Positions 35,266 to 43,094 of a DNA stretch of 43,516 nucleotides are shown here, piece by piece; within the stretch, counting starts at the first letter, position 1; each line of letters opens with the position of its first letter. The position numbers and the translations under genes are program-made. This DNA is from Candidatus Aminicenantota bacterium. GTDB lineage: Bacteria > Acidobacteriota > Aminicenantia > JAMOAD01. The DNA is taken from positions 1 through 43,516 of the forward strand of contig JAMOUT010000052.1 of the NCBI GenBank assembly GCA_027061995.1, written 5' to 3'. The notes beneath the pieces are model-generated. The model searched no databases. It had not been told where the DNA came from and saw only the letters and a program-made list of their open reading frames with translations.

Positions 35266-35784
35266 TTATATAATTTTTTGTTTGATTTTTATACTTGTTA
35301 GTTTAACAAATTTTGAGCCTTTATATTTAACAAAAATATTCGCTTTGAGAATCTTCCAATTTTTTTTATTCGCTTCAAAAGCCTGAGGGGAAGAGCCTAT
35401 ATAACCATGAAGAGTTTGTATTTTCAGGAATCCGCTTGTTTCACCTGTTTTTATGGGTTTATCAGGGAAAACACCCCAGCCCGAATCATAAGTGATTTTA
35501 TCCCCTATAATCTTAAATGAAACGACAAAATTAAGAGTGCCTTTAGAAATTTCCTCATTAAGCATGTTTTTAACCTTAAACTTCACGAAGGGAACAATCT
35601 TTATCTTATTCATGGCTCTTTCGGTTATCACCCATCCCGAATCAATCTCCGTAAGCTTAATCTTTTCTTTAATTATTTTTGTGGAGGGTGCTCCTATTGA
35701 AAAGCCGTCGGTAATTTTATAAACTCCGAAGATAGCTATTATTAAAATAATTACAAATATAATCCAAAAAATCTTGTTTTTCAT
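35266..35784 (-). CDS. Membrane-anchored periplasmic protein, 172 aa, unknown
   Basis: One N-terminal transmembrane helix (about 5-27) is followed by a beta-rich domain likely facing the periplasm. Phrases such as VKFKVKNMLNEEISKGTLNF and DSGWGVFPDKPIKTGET suggest an immunoglobulin-like sandwich of the sort used in helper or scaffold proteins. No catalytic motif is seen. GGAG lies 7 nt before the ATG, and the gene begins 2 bp after apgM. Confidence 0.6.
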   Translation of the reverse strand: MKNKIFWIIFVIILIIAIFGVYKITDGFSIGAPSTKIIKEKIKLTEIDSGWVITERAMNKIKIVPFVKFKVKNMLNEEISKGTLNFVVSFKIIGDKITYDSGWGVFPDKPIKTGETSGFLKIQTLHGYIGSSPQAFEANKKNWKILKANIFVKYKGSKFVKLTSIKIKQKII

Positions 35785-35786
35785 TA

Positions 35787-36998
35787 TTATGCTCCGAATT
35801 TTTTTAATTTAAAACTATTCGCTAAAAGCAAAGGTAAAATATCCGTCGAGTTAAATGTTCCGAGAATCCCCTTTGCACACTCGCGCTCGGTAAATTTTTC
35901 AACCGCATCGGGTATAATATAATCCGAAAAAATCATAAAAGGGTTAGGATGCCAGGAGTGTCCCTCCATTTTACATGGTGTTGAATGATCTCCCGTTACC
36001 GCAATTACATCCGGTTTTAAAGATAGTATTTCAGGTAAGATTTCATCAACTTTTTTGATTATTTTAACTTTATTTTCAAAATTTCCATCTTCTCCGTAGG
36101 AATCTGTTTTTTTTATATGAACGAAAAAATAATCATAATTATTCCACTCTCTCTTTAATGTTTCTATCTCATCATCTATCTCAGCCCCAACTTCAAGAAC
36201 ATTCATTCCTACGAGTTTCGCCAAACCTCTATACATGGGATAGTTTGCGATTGCAGCGGGATTCAGCTTGAATATCTCTTGCATTGAGGGGATTTTAGGA
36301 TATTCGGCAAAACCTCTTAAAAGTAAACCGTTTGCAGGGTGCGAATCTTTTAAAATTTCTACGGCTTTATCCATAAATTTTTTAATTATTTTGATTGTGA
36401 AAGCCTCTTTTTCCCCCGAAATTTTCGGTTCGGGATATTTCAGAGGTAGGCCCTCTTTTTGTGGATCCGCATCCGTTATTTTATCCGATAATTCAGGGTG
36501 AGCCATTTTAAGGACAAACCTATGCTCTTTTCCAGAATAAAGAGTTATTTTAACTCCGTCTATCTCTTTTATGTTTTCTGATAAAAGTTTAATGATTTCC
36601 CTGTTTTTTTCCGTAGGGATTCTTCCCGCTCTTCTATCGGTAACGATTTTATTATCATCTATCGTGCAAAAATTTCCCCTTGCAACAACATCATGTTTTG
36701 CCACCTCAACATCTATTCCCAGTGCTTCGAGTATTCCCCTTCCGACATTATATTTAATCGGGTCATATCCGAATAGGGAAAAATGTGCGGGTCCACTTCC
36801 CGGGGTTACCCCTATTGCTACGGGGACGGTTCTTCCGCAAGATGATTTTTTTGCAAGCTCATTAAGATTTTTTGCTTCAGCTGCTTCCAAAGCTGTTTTC
36901 CCGTTATATGGGATACCACCCACTCCATCCATGATTAAAAGAATGATTTTTTTCCCGTTTTTAATTGATAAATCTTTGAAAAATTTCTCTCTGTCCAT
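35787..36998 (-). CDS. apgM: 2,3-bisphosphoglycerate-independent phosphoglycerate mutase, archaeal type
   Basis: It interconverts 3- and 2-phosphoglycerate in glycolysis and gluconeogenesis using two metal ions. The alkaline-phosphatase-superfamily signatures are IILLIMDGVGG near the N-terminus (metal Asp), GVTPGSGPAHFSLFGYDP with the nucleophile region, GRGILEALGI, FVHIKKTDSYGEDG, and the C-terminal AVTGDHSTPCKMEGHSWHPNP metal ligands (split as AVTGDHSTPC and GHSWHP). At 403 aa it matches the ApgM subfamily rather than the longer bacterial GpmI. AGGAGG precedes the ATG. It leads a minus-strand run with the two unknown secreted proteins and uvrB. Confidence 0.93.
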   Translation of the reverse strand: MDREKFFKDLSIKNGKKIILLIMDGVGGIPYNGKTALEAAEAKNLNELAKKSSCGRTVPVAIGVTPGSGPAHFSLFGYDPIKYNVGRGILEALGIDVEVAKHDVVARGNFCTIDDNKIVTDRRAGRIPTEKNREIIKLLSENIKEIDGVKITLYSGKEHRFVLKMAHPELSDKITDADPQKEGLPLKYPEPKISGEKEAFTIKIIKKFMDKAVEILKDSHPANGLLLRGFAEYPKIPSMQEIFKLNPAAIANYPMYRGLAKLVGMNVLEVGAEIDDEIETLKREWNNYDYFFVHIKKTDSYGEDGNFENKVKIIKKVDEILPEILSLKPDVIAVTGDHSTPCKMEGHSWHPNPFMIFSDYIIPDAVEKFTERECAKGILGTFNSTDILPLLLANSFKLKKFGA

Positions 36999-37077
36999 GT
37001 TGACCTCCTACAGTATTATCGAAAATTTTTAAAAGGATGTCAAGTATTTCTCTAAGTTATATTTGTTTTGATGATAA

Positions 37078-37854
37078 TCAGATATAAATTTTTAAAATCA
37101 TCCAAAATGCGGCTACAATTAATACCCATACAAATACTTTTTTAAGATGTTTTACCTGAAATCTTGTGGAATAATGTGAGCCGAGAATAGCTCCAGCCGC
37201 CACAAAAACAGCCATTGTCAATGATAGTTTCCAATTAACCCCCATACTTAAACCTCTCCCTATAAAACCTGAAGCGGATGAAAACAAAACCATTATTGAA
37301 TTTGTGGCAAAAGCTATTCTCAGAGGCATCCCCCCGAGAATTATAAGAAGAGGGACTATTAAACCTCCTCCGGAAATCCCGACCATTCCCGCTATAAAAC
37401 CTATTATAAAAATAGTCGGCAAAACTATGAGAACAGGAAAACCGTATGACTGCCCGCAACATTCTCTTTTCCATATAGGACCTTTCATGAATTTTTCGGA
37501 CGGGGCTTTTTCAGGTTTTGACAGAAAATAGCTTGATATTAACAGAAGAATCGCGAAAAGGATTTTTAAATAAACGGGTTTTATCCCCGCTGATACAAAA
37601 CCTCCGACAAATGCTCCTGAAGCCGAAGCTATGATAATTGCTATTCCTGTTGTCCAATCTATTAATGCTTTCTTATGATATATAATCATCATTGATAATC
37701 CTGATACCATAAGGATAAAAAGGGATGTTGTCGCAGCTTCATGAAAACTTATTCCCGCAGTAAGAAATATCGGGACAAAAAATTCTCCTCCCCCTTTTCC
37801 GAAAATAGATAAAATAAAAGCTATTACAAAAAGGATTATTCCGAGAAGAATCAC
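37078..37854 (-). CDS. TauE/SafE (TSUP) family permease, 258 aa
   Basis: About eight helices are arranged as two repeats. The family pattern is visible in FGKGGGEFFVPIFLTAG near the N-terminus and VGISGGGLIVPLLIILGGMPLRIAFATNS in the second half (split as VGISGGGLIVPLL and RIAFATNS). Members move sulfite, sulfoacetate, organosulfur or other anions across the inner membrane. The partner rhodanese gene overlaps it by 4 bp, which favours a sulfur substrate by inference. Confidence 0.87.
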   Translation of the reverse strand: MILLGIILFVIAFILSIFGKGGGEFFVPIFLTAGISFHEAATTSLFILMVSGLSMMIIYHKKALIDWTTGIAIIIASASGAFVGGFVSAGIKPVYLKILFAILLLISSYFLSKPEKAPSEKFMKGPIWKRECCGQSYGFPVLIVLPTIFIIGFIAGMVGISGGGLIVPLLIILGGMPLRIAFATNSIMVLFSSASGFIGRGLSMGVNWKLSLTMAVFVAAGAILGSHYSTRFQVKHLKKVFVWVLIVAAFWMILKIYI

Positions 37855-38261
37855 TTGTTTTCCCCCTTTTCCATGAGTTTTTTAAGAAGTTTACCCGGGG
37901 TGAATTCGGTCGCCAAACCAGTGTATCCTCCCTCTATTATTTTAACTTTATCCCAAGTAAAGCCATAAAGTCTCAAATATGCGTAAACTATGGCAGCTCT
38001 TGTTCCCGAAGAGCAAAAAATCCCAATGGTTTTATTCTTCGGAATCTCTTTAATTCTATCGGGAATCTCATCCGTAGGGATATGGATAACAGGCATATGG
38101 TGATAGAGAGTTAAAGCCAAAGTCTCATATTCCTCCTTTGACCTGATATCGAGCAGAACACCCTCCTTATCATTAAAATGCTCCGAACTTTTAACTTTAT
38201 GTTTCCCATTTCCGAAAAAATCAAGATTCATACTTTTTAATAATTTATCGAATTGTTTCAT
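37851..38261 (-). CDS. Rhodanese-domain protein, 136 aa
   Basis: The domain fills the protein: LLDIRSKEEYETLAL is the entry motif and IGIFCSSGTRAAIVYAYLRLYG carries the active-site Cys83 (key residues CSSGTR). Such proteins carry sulfane sulfur as a persulfide. There is no signal peptide, so it is cytoplasmic. It is coupled to the downstream TSUP permease by overlap, and its own start has GGAGG upstream. A role in sulfur trafficking linked to the permease is inferred. Confidence 0.88.
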   Translation of the reverse strand: MKQFDKLLKSMNLDFFGNGKHKVKSSEHFNDKEGVLLDIRSKEEYETLALTLYHHMPVIHIPTDEIPDRIKEIPKNKTIGIFCSSGTRAAIVYAYLRLYGFTWDKVKIIEGGYTGLATEFTPGKLLKKLMEKGENK

Positions 38262-38322
38262 TCAAACCTCCCAAATAATTACATAAAAGTTTTTTTTCTT
38301 AAAATTCACTACTATAAGAAAA

Positions 38323-38691
38323 CTAAGATTTGTCTTTATTAAGAATGATTTCAATTTTTTTAAAAATTTCATTAAGGTGTTTTAATTTTTTTTTCTCATT
38401 ATTAATGAATCGCTCAAGATATTTTTTACCTTCCGAGGTTATGCTATACACCCGTTTTGCTGCTCCCGTTCCCTCTGTTTCCCATTCGGAAATTATAAAT
38501 CCTTTTAATTCAAGGTCTCTTAATATTCTGTAAATTACCCCTTGACTTAAAAGTTCGGAGGATATTCCGAATTCCGATATTTGTTCAACAAGTGAATATC
38601 CGTGTGAAGGTTCTTTAATTAACATTGATAAGACGGTGCTCTCAAGAATATCCCATGTTTTTATTTTAAATATACAACCTCTTTTTTTCAT
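38323..38691 (-). CDS. PadR-family transcriptional regulator, 122 aa
   Basis: The winged-helix pattern is clear: LESTVLSMLIKEPSHGYSLVEQI, then LLSQGVIYRILRDLELKGFI and the wing GTGAAKRVYSITSEGKKYLE (split motifs VIYRILRDLE and RVYSITSEGKK). A short C-terminal helix probably dimerises. It overlaps the upstream NifX-like gene by one base (TAATG), so the two are co-transcribed, and it may regulate this operon. The N-terminal Cys6 could be a redox or metal sensor, though this is speculation. Confidence 0.9.
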   Translation of the reverse strand: MKKRGCIFKIKTWDILESTVLSMLIKEPSHGYSLVEQISEFGISSELLSQGVIYRILRDLELKGFIISEWETEGTGAAKRVYSITSEGKKYLERFINNEKKKLKHLNEIFKKIEIILNKDKS

Positions 38692-39167
38692 TAATTTTTT
38701 AAAATAGATTTAATCTCCGCAATCTCCTTTCTTAACTCTTTTACATCCATCTTTAATCTTCTGACTTCATCTTCTATATCAATTATCTCCTCGTGTTTAT
38801 GCTCCATGGTTTCAGCGGGTTTTTCCTTCTCGAAATAATCAACTTTTGTTCCCAAAATCTCTTCAAGAACATCTTTAACTTTTCCATAGACACCTATAAT
38901 AGGTTTAATTCCGAAAGCGGCGAAAAACTCTTGAGCTTTAGGCCCCATACCGCCGGTTGCAATGATATTTATTCCGAGTTCTTTCATTAAATTGGGGAGA
39001 TCTCCGGCAGCATGTTCTTTTGCAAGCGGGTTTTCCATACTTTTCACATTTAAAATACCCTTATTATCATCAATCTCCACAATTATAAAATAGGGGCAAT
39101 GCCCGAAATGATAACTCATTGTGCTTTCGAGTCCGTTTTTTTCATCGGAAGTAAAAGCTATCCTCAT
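38691..39167 (-). CDS. NifX/NifB-like iron-molybdenum-cofactor-binding domain protein, 158 aa
   Basis: The dinitrogenase iron-molybdenum cofactor-binding fold is seen in IAFTSDEKNGLESTMSYHFGHCPYF at the N-terminus, then INIIATGGMGPKAQEFFAAFGI and a Val-Lys-Asp-Val-Leu helix. Stand-alone members bind metal-sulfur clusters and are common outside nitrogen fixers, so the name does not imply nitrogenase. Residues 115-158 add an acidic, heptad-like coiled coil with a His pair (EHKHEE). It leads the NifX-PadR-rhodanese-TSUP run from its own promoter and has a good GGAGG site. Confidence 0.87.
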   Translation of the reverse strand: MRIAFTSDEKNGLESTMSYHFGHCPYFIIVEIDDNKGILNVKSMENPLAKEHAAGDLPNLMKELGINIIATGGMGPKAQEFFAAFGIKPIIGVYGKVKDVLEEILGTKVDYFEKEKPAETMEHKHEEIIDIEDEVRRLKMDVKELRKEIAEIKSILKN

Positions 39168-39204
39168 TTAATCCTCCTTATATAGATAAATTAATTATAT
39201 ATGT

Positions 39205-39233
39205 AATATATATCTTTATATGTTTTTTGTCAA
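39205..39233 (-). promoter_or_regulatory. Promoter of the NifX-PadR operon
   Basis: On the minus strand TTGACA (39233-39228), 17 nt, TATATT (39210-39205). It is divergent from the MobB promoter, with only 11 bp between the two -35 boxes, so one regulator such as the encoded PadR could control both directions. Confidence 0.7.
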
Positions 39234-39244
39234 CGGTCACGGGG

Positions 39245-39272
39245 TTGAATAATTTATGAAAAAAGATATAAT
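39245..39272 (+). promoter_or_regulatory. Promoter of the MobB-permease operon
   Basis: TTGAAT (39245-39250), 16 nt, TATAAT (39267-39272), followed by AGGAGG and the ATG at 39299. Confidence 0.65.
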
Positions 39273-39298
39273 TTATTTTAATCATTAGGAGGTATTAT

Positions 39299-40033
39299 AT
39301 GAGAAATATAAAAGGAATGGGAATAGTAGGTTATAAAAAGAGCGGTAAAACAACCCTTATTGAAAAAATAACAGAAGAATTAAGGAAAAGAGAGATTAAT
39401 GATATCACTGTAATCAAACATAGTGAACACAATATCTCTTTGGAAAATAAAACAGATACCGAGAGAGTTTTTAAAGATGCTTTTAAAGTCATAGGATTAT
39501 TCGGGGATTCAAGTATTGTTTTATCAAAAACAAAAGAAAAATATAATGATATTATAAGGACCCTAAATACAAAAGTTTTAATTGTGGAAGGTTTTAAATC
39601 GGTTAAAAATATTCCGAGAATTATTTGCATAAAAGATGAGAAAGAGATAGATGAATTATCCAACGGACTTGAAATCGGATATTTTTCCTTGGAGAAAACA
39701 GATTCGAAAAAACATAAAATTTGGGGGTTGACTGACATCAGGGAGATCACTGATATGCTTCTTGAAAAAGGGTTTGTTTTGCCTAATATTAATTGTGGAA
39801 AATGTAATGAAAGGACCTGTTTTGAATTCGGAGAAAAACTTATTAAAAAAGAGACTGATATATACAGATGTTCCTATATAAAAGATAGGGAGCCTATAAA
39901 TATAACAATCAATAATGAAGAGCTTGTATTAAATAAATTTACCGCTGATGCCCTTAAAAACATCATCACCGCTTATCTTAAAACATTAAAAGGGATAGAT
40001 GAGGGACCGGTGGAGATAAAATTCGAATTATAG
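39299..40033 (+). CDS. mobB: MobB-like GTPase with C-terminal Fe-S cluster domain, 244 aa
   Basis: The N-terminal 150 residues match MobB, the GTP-binding accessory of molybdopterin guanine dinucleotide synthesis: Walker A GYKKSGKTTLIEKI, TVIKHSEHNI and LIVEGFKSVKNIP. A second part has Cys166, Cys169, Cys174 and Cys191 in CGKCNERTC plus a later Cys, typical of a 4Fe-4S domain like those of corrinoid/CODH-associated proteins. The fusion is known in some anaerobes and archaea. No molybdoenzyme, moa, moe or mobA gene is in the window, so its client is unknown. The permease gene begins 12 bp downstream. Confidence 0.85.
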   Translation: MRNIKGMGIVGYKKSGKTTLIEKITEELRKREINDITVIKHSEHNISLENKTDTERVFKDAFKVIGLFGDSSIVLSKTKEKYNDIIRTLNTKVLIVEGFKSVKNIPRIICIKDEKEIDELSNGLEIGYFSLEKTDSKKHKIWGLTDIREITDMLLEKGFVLPNINCGKCNERTCFEFGEKLIKKETDIYRCSYIKDREPINITINNEELVLNKFTADALKNIITAYLKTLKGIDEGPVEIKFEL

Positions 40034-40045
40034 GAGGTGTAATTG

Positions 40046-41320
40046 ATGTTAAATAAGAATGGAGAAAAAATTAATCTTTCAACAGAGATTATCGCGGGAT
40101 TTACCACTTTTCTAACCATGGCTTATATTATATTTGTAAATCCTCAAATTTTATCCGCAACAGGGATGAATAAGACGGCACTTATAGCTGTAACTTGTCT
40201 TGTTAGCGGCTTGGTTACAATTTTTACGGGTTTATTAACAAACACACCGATAGCAATGGCACCAGGGATGGGGTTAAATGCATATTTTGCTTATACTCTT
40301 GTTATTAATCAGAAAATCAGTTGGCAAATAGCTCTCGGGATAGTTTTTATATCCGGTTTATTCTTCTTTTTATTAACACTTGTGGGATTAAGGGAAAAAC
40401 TTGTTCAGGCGATTCCGAAAGATCTTCTTAACGGGATAGCCGTAGGAATAGGGGTTTTTATAGCTTTTATAGGACTTCAAAACCTTGGAATTATTGTAAA
40501 AAACCCTGCGACAATGGTTGCAGCGGGTCCCATCTCAAAAACCGCACTTATCGGTCTTGCGGGTCTTCTTCTTATAATCTTATTGGAAATTAAAAAGATA
40601 AAAGGTTCCCTCTTAATCGGAATCATTTTTTCAACCTTATTGGGGTTGATTCTCGGATACTCCCGTCTGCCGAAACAGATTATCTCATTTAATCTTCATA
40701 TATCAGAGATTTTCGGCAAACTTGATATTCTCGGTGCTCTTAAAATCGGATTTCTCGCCCCTATTTTTTCTCTTATGTTTATTGATCTTTTTGATAGTAT
40801 AGGTTCTCTTATCGGTCTTGCTCATGAAGCTGATTTGGTTGATGAAAAGGGAAATATACCGAAACTTAACTCCCTTCTTGCGGTCGATGCCGGAGCCACT
40901 ATGTTTGGTGCTATTGCGGGAACATCAACCACAACAACATATATAGAGTCTGCGGCCGGGATAGAGTCGGGAGGAAGAACCGGATTAACATCAATAACAA
41001 CGGGATTATTGTTTCTTATAGCTATCGCTTTTGTTCCCCTTCTTAGCATTGTTCCCCCTTATGCAACAGCTCCCGCACTAATAATGGTGGGATTTTTCAT
41101 GATGAAAAATATCATAAAGATTAATTTTCAAGATATGGAAGTGGGGTTCCCTTCATTTATCATCATCATAATGATTGCTCTGAGTTACAGTATTAGCACC
41201 GGTCTTGCTTTCGGTTTTTTATCTTTCAGTTTGATTAAAATTATGAGAGGTAAAATCAGAGAACTTTCCATAACAATGTGGGTGATAAACATACTTTCCA
41301 TATTGTTTTTTGTAGTATAA
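40046..41320 (+). CDS. NCS2-family purine permease (AzgA/PbuG-like), 424 aa
   Basis: It is a membrane symporter for purine bases. Signatures are STEIIAGFTTFLTMAYIIFVNPQIL at the N-terminus, NTPIAMAPGMGLNAYFAYTLV, the substrate-site segment DLFDSIGSLIGLA and TSTTTTYIESAAGIESGGRTGL (key TTTYIES and GGRTGL). About 13 helices are present and length is normal. ATG at 40046 is 8 nt after AGGAGG; TTG at 40043 is a possible alternative. Together with MobB it forms an operon, perhaps because pterin and purine metabolism meet at xanthine-type molybdoenzymes, which is inference. Confidence 0.92.
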   Translation: MLNKNGEKINLSTEIIAGFTTFLTMAYIIFVNPQILSATGMNKTALIAVTCLVSGLVTIFTGLLTNTPIAMAPGMGLNAYFAYTLVINQKISWQIALGIVFISGLFFFLLTLVGLREKLVQAIPKDLLNGIAVGIGVFIAFIGLQNLGIIVKNPATMVAAGPISKTALIGLAGLLLIILLEIKKIKGSLLIGIIFSTLLGLILGYSRLPKQIISFNLHISEIFGKLDILGALKIGFLAPIFSLMFIDLFDSIGSLIGLAHEADLVDEKGNIPKLNSLLAVDAGATMFGAIAGTSTTTTYIESAAGIESGGRTGLTSITTGLLFLIAIAFVPLLSIVPPYATAPALIMVGFFMMKNIIKINFQDMEVGFPSFIIIIMIALSYSISTGLAFGFLSFSLIKIMRGKIRELSITMWVINILSILFFVV

Positions 41321-41678
41321 GAGAGCTGGTATCCGCCTAATATTTATCGAAAATCTCAAGCATGGGGAAAATATAAAAAATGAACAGAAAGAGGAAGTGT
41401 TTAAGGGGAGTAATTTAATATAAAATAAAATACTTTATCCTCCTTATTGGTTCAACAGAGTTATTTATCCGTTTTATCCTTTTTTGCTGTTTTCAGAATG
41501 GATGAAAAACTTGATTTTTTAGAAAATTATCATATATTAATATATTATTTAAAAAAGATTTATAAAAGGGGCTTATGGAAAGTTTTGGAGAATTACTATT
41601 TTATTGTATCGAATTTATCTTTTCTGAAAATATTTCATACGAACATTTTCTAATTTTCATCTAATAAAAAGGAGGTGT
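41321..41678. other. Intergenic region, no supported gene
   Basis: This AT-rich stretch of 358 bp follows the permease. A weak promoter-like pair, TTGATT near 41512 and an AT-rich -10 about 17 nt later, could serve the small gene downstream. An open frame of 68 codons from 41447 lacks a ribosome site and protein-like composition. I saw no terminator, purine riboswitch or tRNA. Confidence 0.4.
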
Positions 41679-41681
41679 ATG

Positions 41682-41936
41682 GTGACAAAAAAAGAGAAAA
41701 AAGACAAGATTAAAGGGGAGGTTTCAAAAAAAGTTAAGGAAAAGGTTGAAGAGTTGGCAAATATTGTAGCTGAAGGATACGCTCCTCCCGGAACCCATCT
41801 TCCTCAATCGGAGGATAATAATACTGACGATAATCAGGACATTGAAGTTGTTGTTGATGAACCTGATACCAATAGTGTTCCTCCGAGTCATGTTACGGGG
41901 GAAACTGTAATTGAATCAATTAACAAATCAAAATAA
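41682..41936 (+). CDS. Small acidic protein, 84 aa, unknown
   Basis: A GTG at 41682 is 6 nt after GGAGG (41671-41675); an ATG at 41679 is only 3 nt away, so the GTG is preferred. The first 40 residues are Lys/Glu-rich helix. The middle has a conserved-looking turn EGYAPPGTHLPQ, followed by an Asn/Asp-rich disordered tail and SHVTGETVIESINKS. There is no signal peptide or membrane segment. The layout of charged helix, Pro/Gly turn and acidic tail resembles small adaptor or precursor-like proteins, but no family is recognised. Confidence 0.5.
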   Translation: MTKKEKKDKIKGEVSKKVKEKVEELANIVAEGYAPPGTHLPQSEDNNTDDNQDIEVVVDEPDTNSVPPSHVTGETVIESINKSK

Positions 41937-42080
41937 AAAGAATCGGTAAAAATCAAATAAGGTAATAAAGTGGTATAAAAAACTTCATTTAGTATTATGA
42001 AAAATTCCGTTTTCTTTTATATTTGATTTATGTGTGGATATAAGAGATAATATTACCCTATAAATAAATATAGAAGGAAA

Positions 42081-42737
42081 ATGGAACTAACACATAGCCT
42101 TGAAGATTATATTGAAGCAATTCTTATAATAAGTAAAAGGAAAAGGATTGTCCGAACAAAGGATTTAATGAACTATTTTAATTATAAAATCTCTTCGGTA
42201 AACAGAGCTGTTTCCGTTTTAAAAGAAAAAGGATTGATAAAACATGAGAAATATGAACATATAGAGTTAACAAAAAAAGGGGAAGATTACGCTAAAAAGA
42301 TATTTGAAAAGCATGTTATCCTTACAAGGTTCTTTTCTGAAACATTGGGAATATCGCCGCAAAATGCTCTAAAGGACGCTTGTAATGTAGAACATTATCT
42401 TAGTCAGGAAAGTTTTGAAAAACTTTCGCAATTCATAAAATATTTGGAAAATAATCATCAAAATATTATAAAAGAATGGCATGAATTAATAAGCAAAAAT
42501 AAAGGGAGAACGGAGATGCGATTATCGGATCTTAATGAGGGAGAATATTCCATTGTAGTGAAAATAAAAGGAGATGATAAAATCACGAGGAAGTTAAGAG
42601 ATATGGGAGTGTTTCCCGGTGAACCGATAAAAATCGTATCAAAGGAAAAAGAAGCAATATTTATAAAAATAGATGATTGTAGTTTCTCCATACCTAAAAA
42701 GGAAGCAAGAAGTATAAAGGTTACGAAAGTAAAATAA
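42081..42737 (+). CDS. DtxR/MntR-type metal-dependent repressor with FeoA (SH3-like) domain, 218 aa
   Basis: The N-terminal winged helix (THSLEDYIEAILIISKRKRIVRTKDL) and recognition region (SSVNRAVSVLKEKGLI) match the DtxR family, followed by a dimerisation segment with metal-ligand-like residues (LKDACNVEHYLSQESFEKL: Cys, Glu and His at the usual positions). Residues about 140-218 are an FeoA-type SH3 domain (MRLSDLNEGEYSIVVKI, LRDMGVFPGEPIKIV). Such proteins repress metal-uptake genes when Fe(II) or Mn(II) is bound. The next promoter downstream contains an inverted repeat that is a natural target. A GAAGGAAA site precedes the ATG. Confidence 0.9.
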   Translation: MELTHSLEDYIEAILIISKRKRIVRTKDLMNYFNYKISSVNRAVSVLKEKGLIKHEKYEHIELTKKGEDYAKKIFEKHVILTRFFSETLGISPQNALKDACNVEHYLSQESFEKLSQFIKYLENNHQNIIKEWHELISKNKGRTEMRLSDLNEGEYSIVVKIKGDDKITRKLRDMGVFPGEPIKIVSKEKEAIFIKIDDCSFSIPKKEARSIKVTKVK

Positions 42738-42803
42738 TCACTAACTTATAAGAATAACCTCTCACCATGTAAAAATCCCGTTAATTTTTATTATTGCAAA
42801 AAC

Positions 42804-42832
42804 TTGACATATAATATAGTCTATGCTATATT
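42804..42832 (+). promoter_or_regulatory. Promoter with built-in palindrome (candidate repressor operator)
   Basis: TTGACA (42804-42809), 17 nt, TATATT (42827-42832). Within it AATATAG (42813-42819) and CTATATT (42826-42832) form a 7-bp inverted repeat around 6 nt and cover the -10, so a bound repressor would block RNA polymerase. The sequence differs from the classic DtxR box but suits a MntR-like site. Its nearest candidate regulator is encoded immediately upstream. Confidence 0.6.
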
Positions 42833-42861
42833 TTATAGCTTAACCTATTTTGGAGGTGTGT

Positions 42862-43083
42862 ATGAAACTTTTATTTAAAAGCATTGATGGCATGGTAAGC
42901 ATTTATGTGTGTGAAAGAGGGATAATTCATTTAAACTGGTTCAACACCACATTACGATTTAAAAAGAATGATTTTATCACTTTTTACGAATATTTGAATA
43001 ATGCAGCGGCAAACCTTATAACTTACGACCAGTCGCAGAGCGAGATACTCGGATTTAAATCTAAAAAAAAATATACTAATTAA
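42862..43083 (+). CDS. Small protein, 73 aa, unknown, in a metal-regulated operon
   Basis: The ATG at 42862 has GGAGG 5 nt upstream; upstream TTG/GTG codons overlap that site. The protein is soluble and lacks a signal peptide. It has a short beta segment (MKLLFKSIDGMVSIYVCERGIIHLNW) and an amphipathic helix (FITFYEYLNNAAANLI). The His-Leu-Asn-Trp stretch followed by a strand and helix is reminiscent of small single-domain proteins of unknown function. It lies 11 bp before the exported chelatase and shares its promoter. Confidence 0.6.
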   Translation: MKLLFKSIDGMVSIYVCERGIIHLNWFNTTLRFKKNDFITFYEYLNNAAANLITYDQSQSEILGFKSKKKYTN

Positions 43084-43094
43084 GGAGGTATTAA

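Noticed and set aside
38691-39167. Evidence for nitrogen fixation from the NifX-like protein
   Set aside because: Stand-alone members are common in non-fixers and no nifHDK or other nif gene is present.
40021-40045. Purine riboswitch before the permease
   Set aside because: Only 12 bp separate it from mobB, leaving no room for an aptamer.
41447-41653. Plus-strand open frame of 68 codons after the purine permease
   Set aside because: It has no Shine-Dalgarno, aromatic-rich random composition and no family resemblance.
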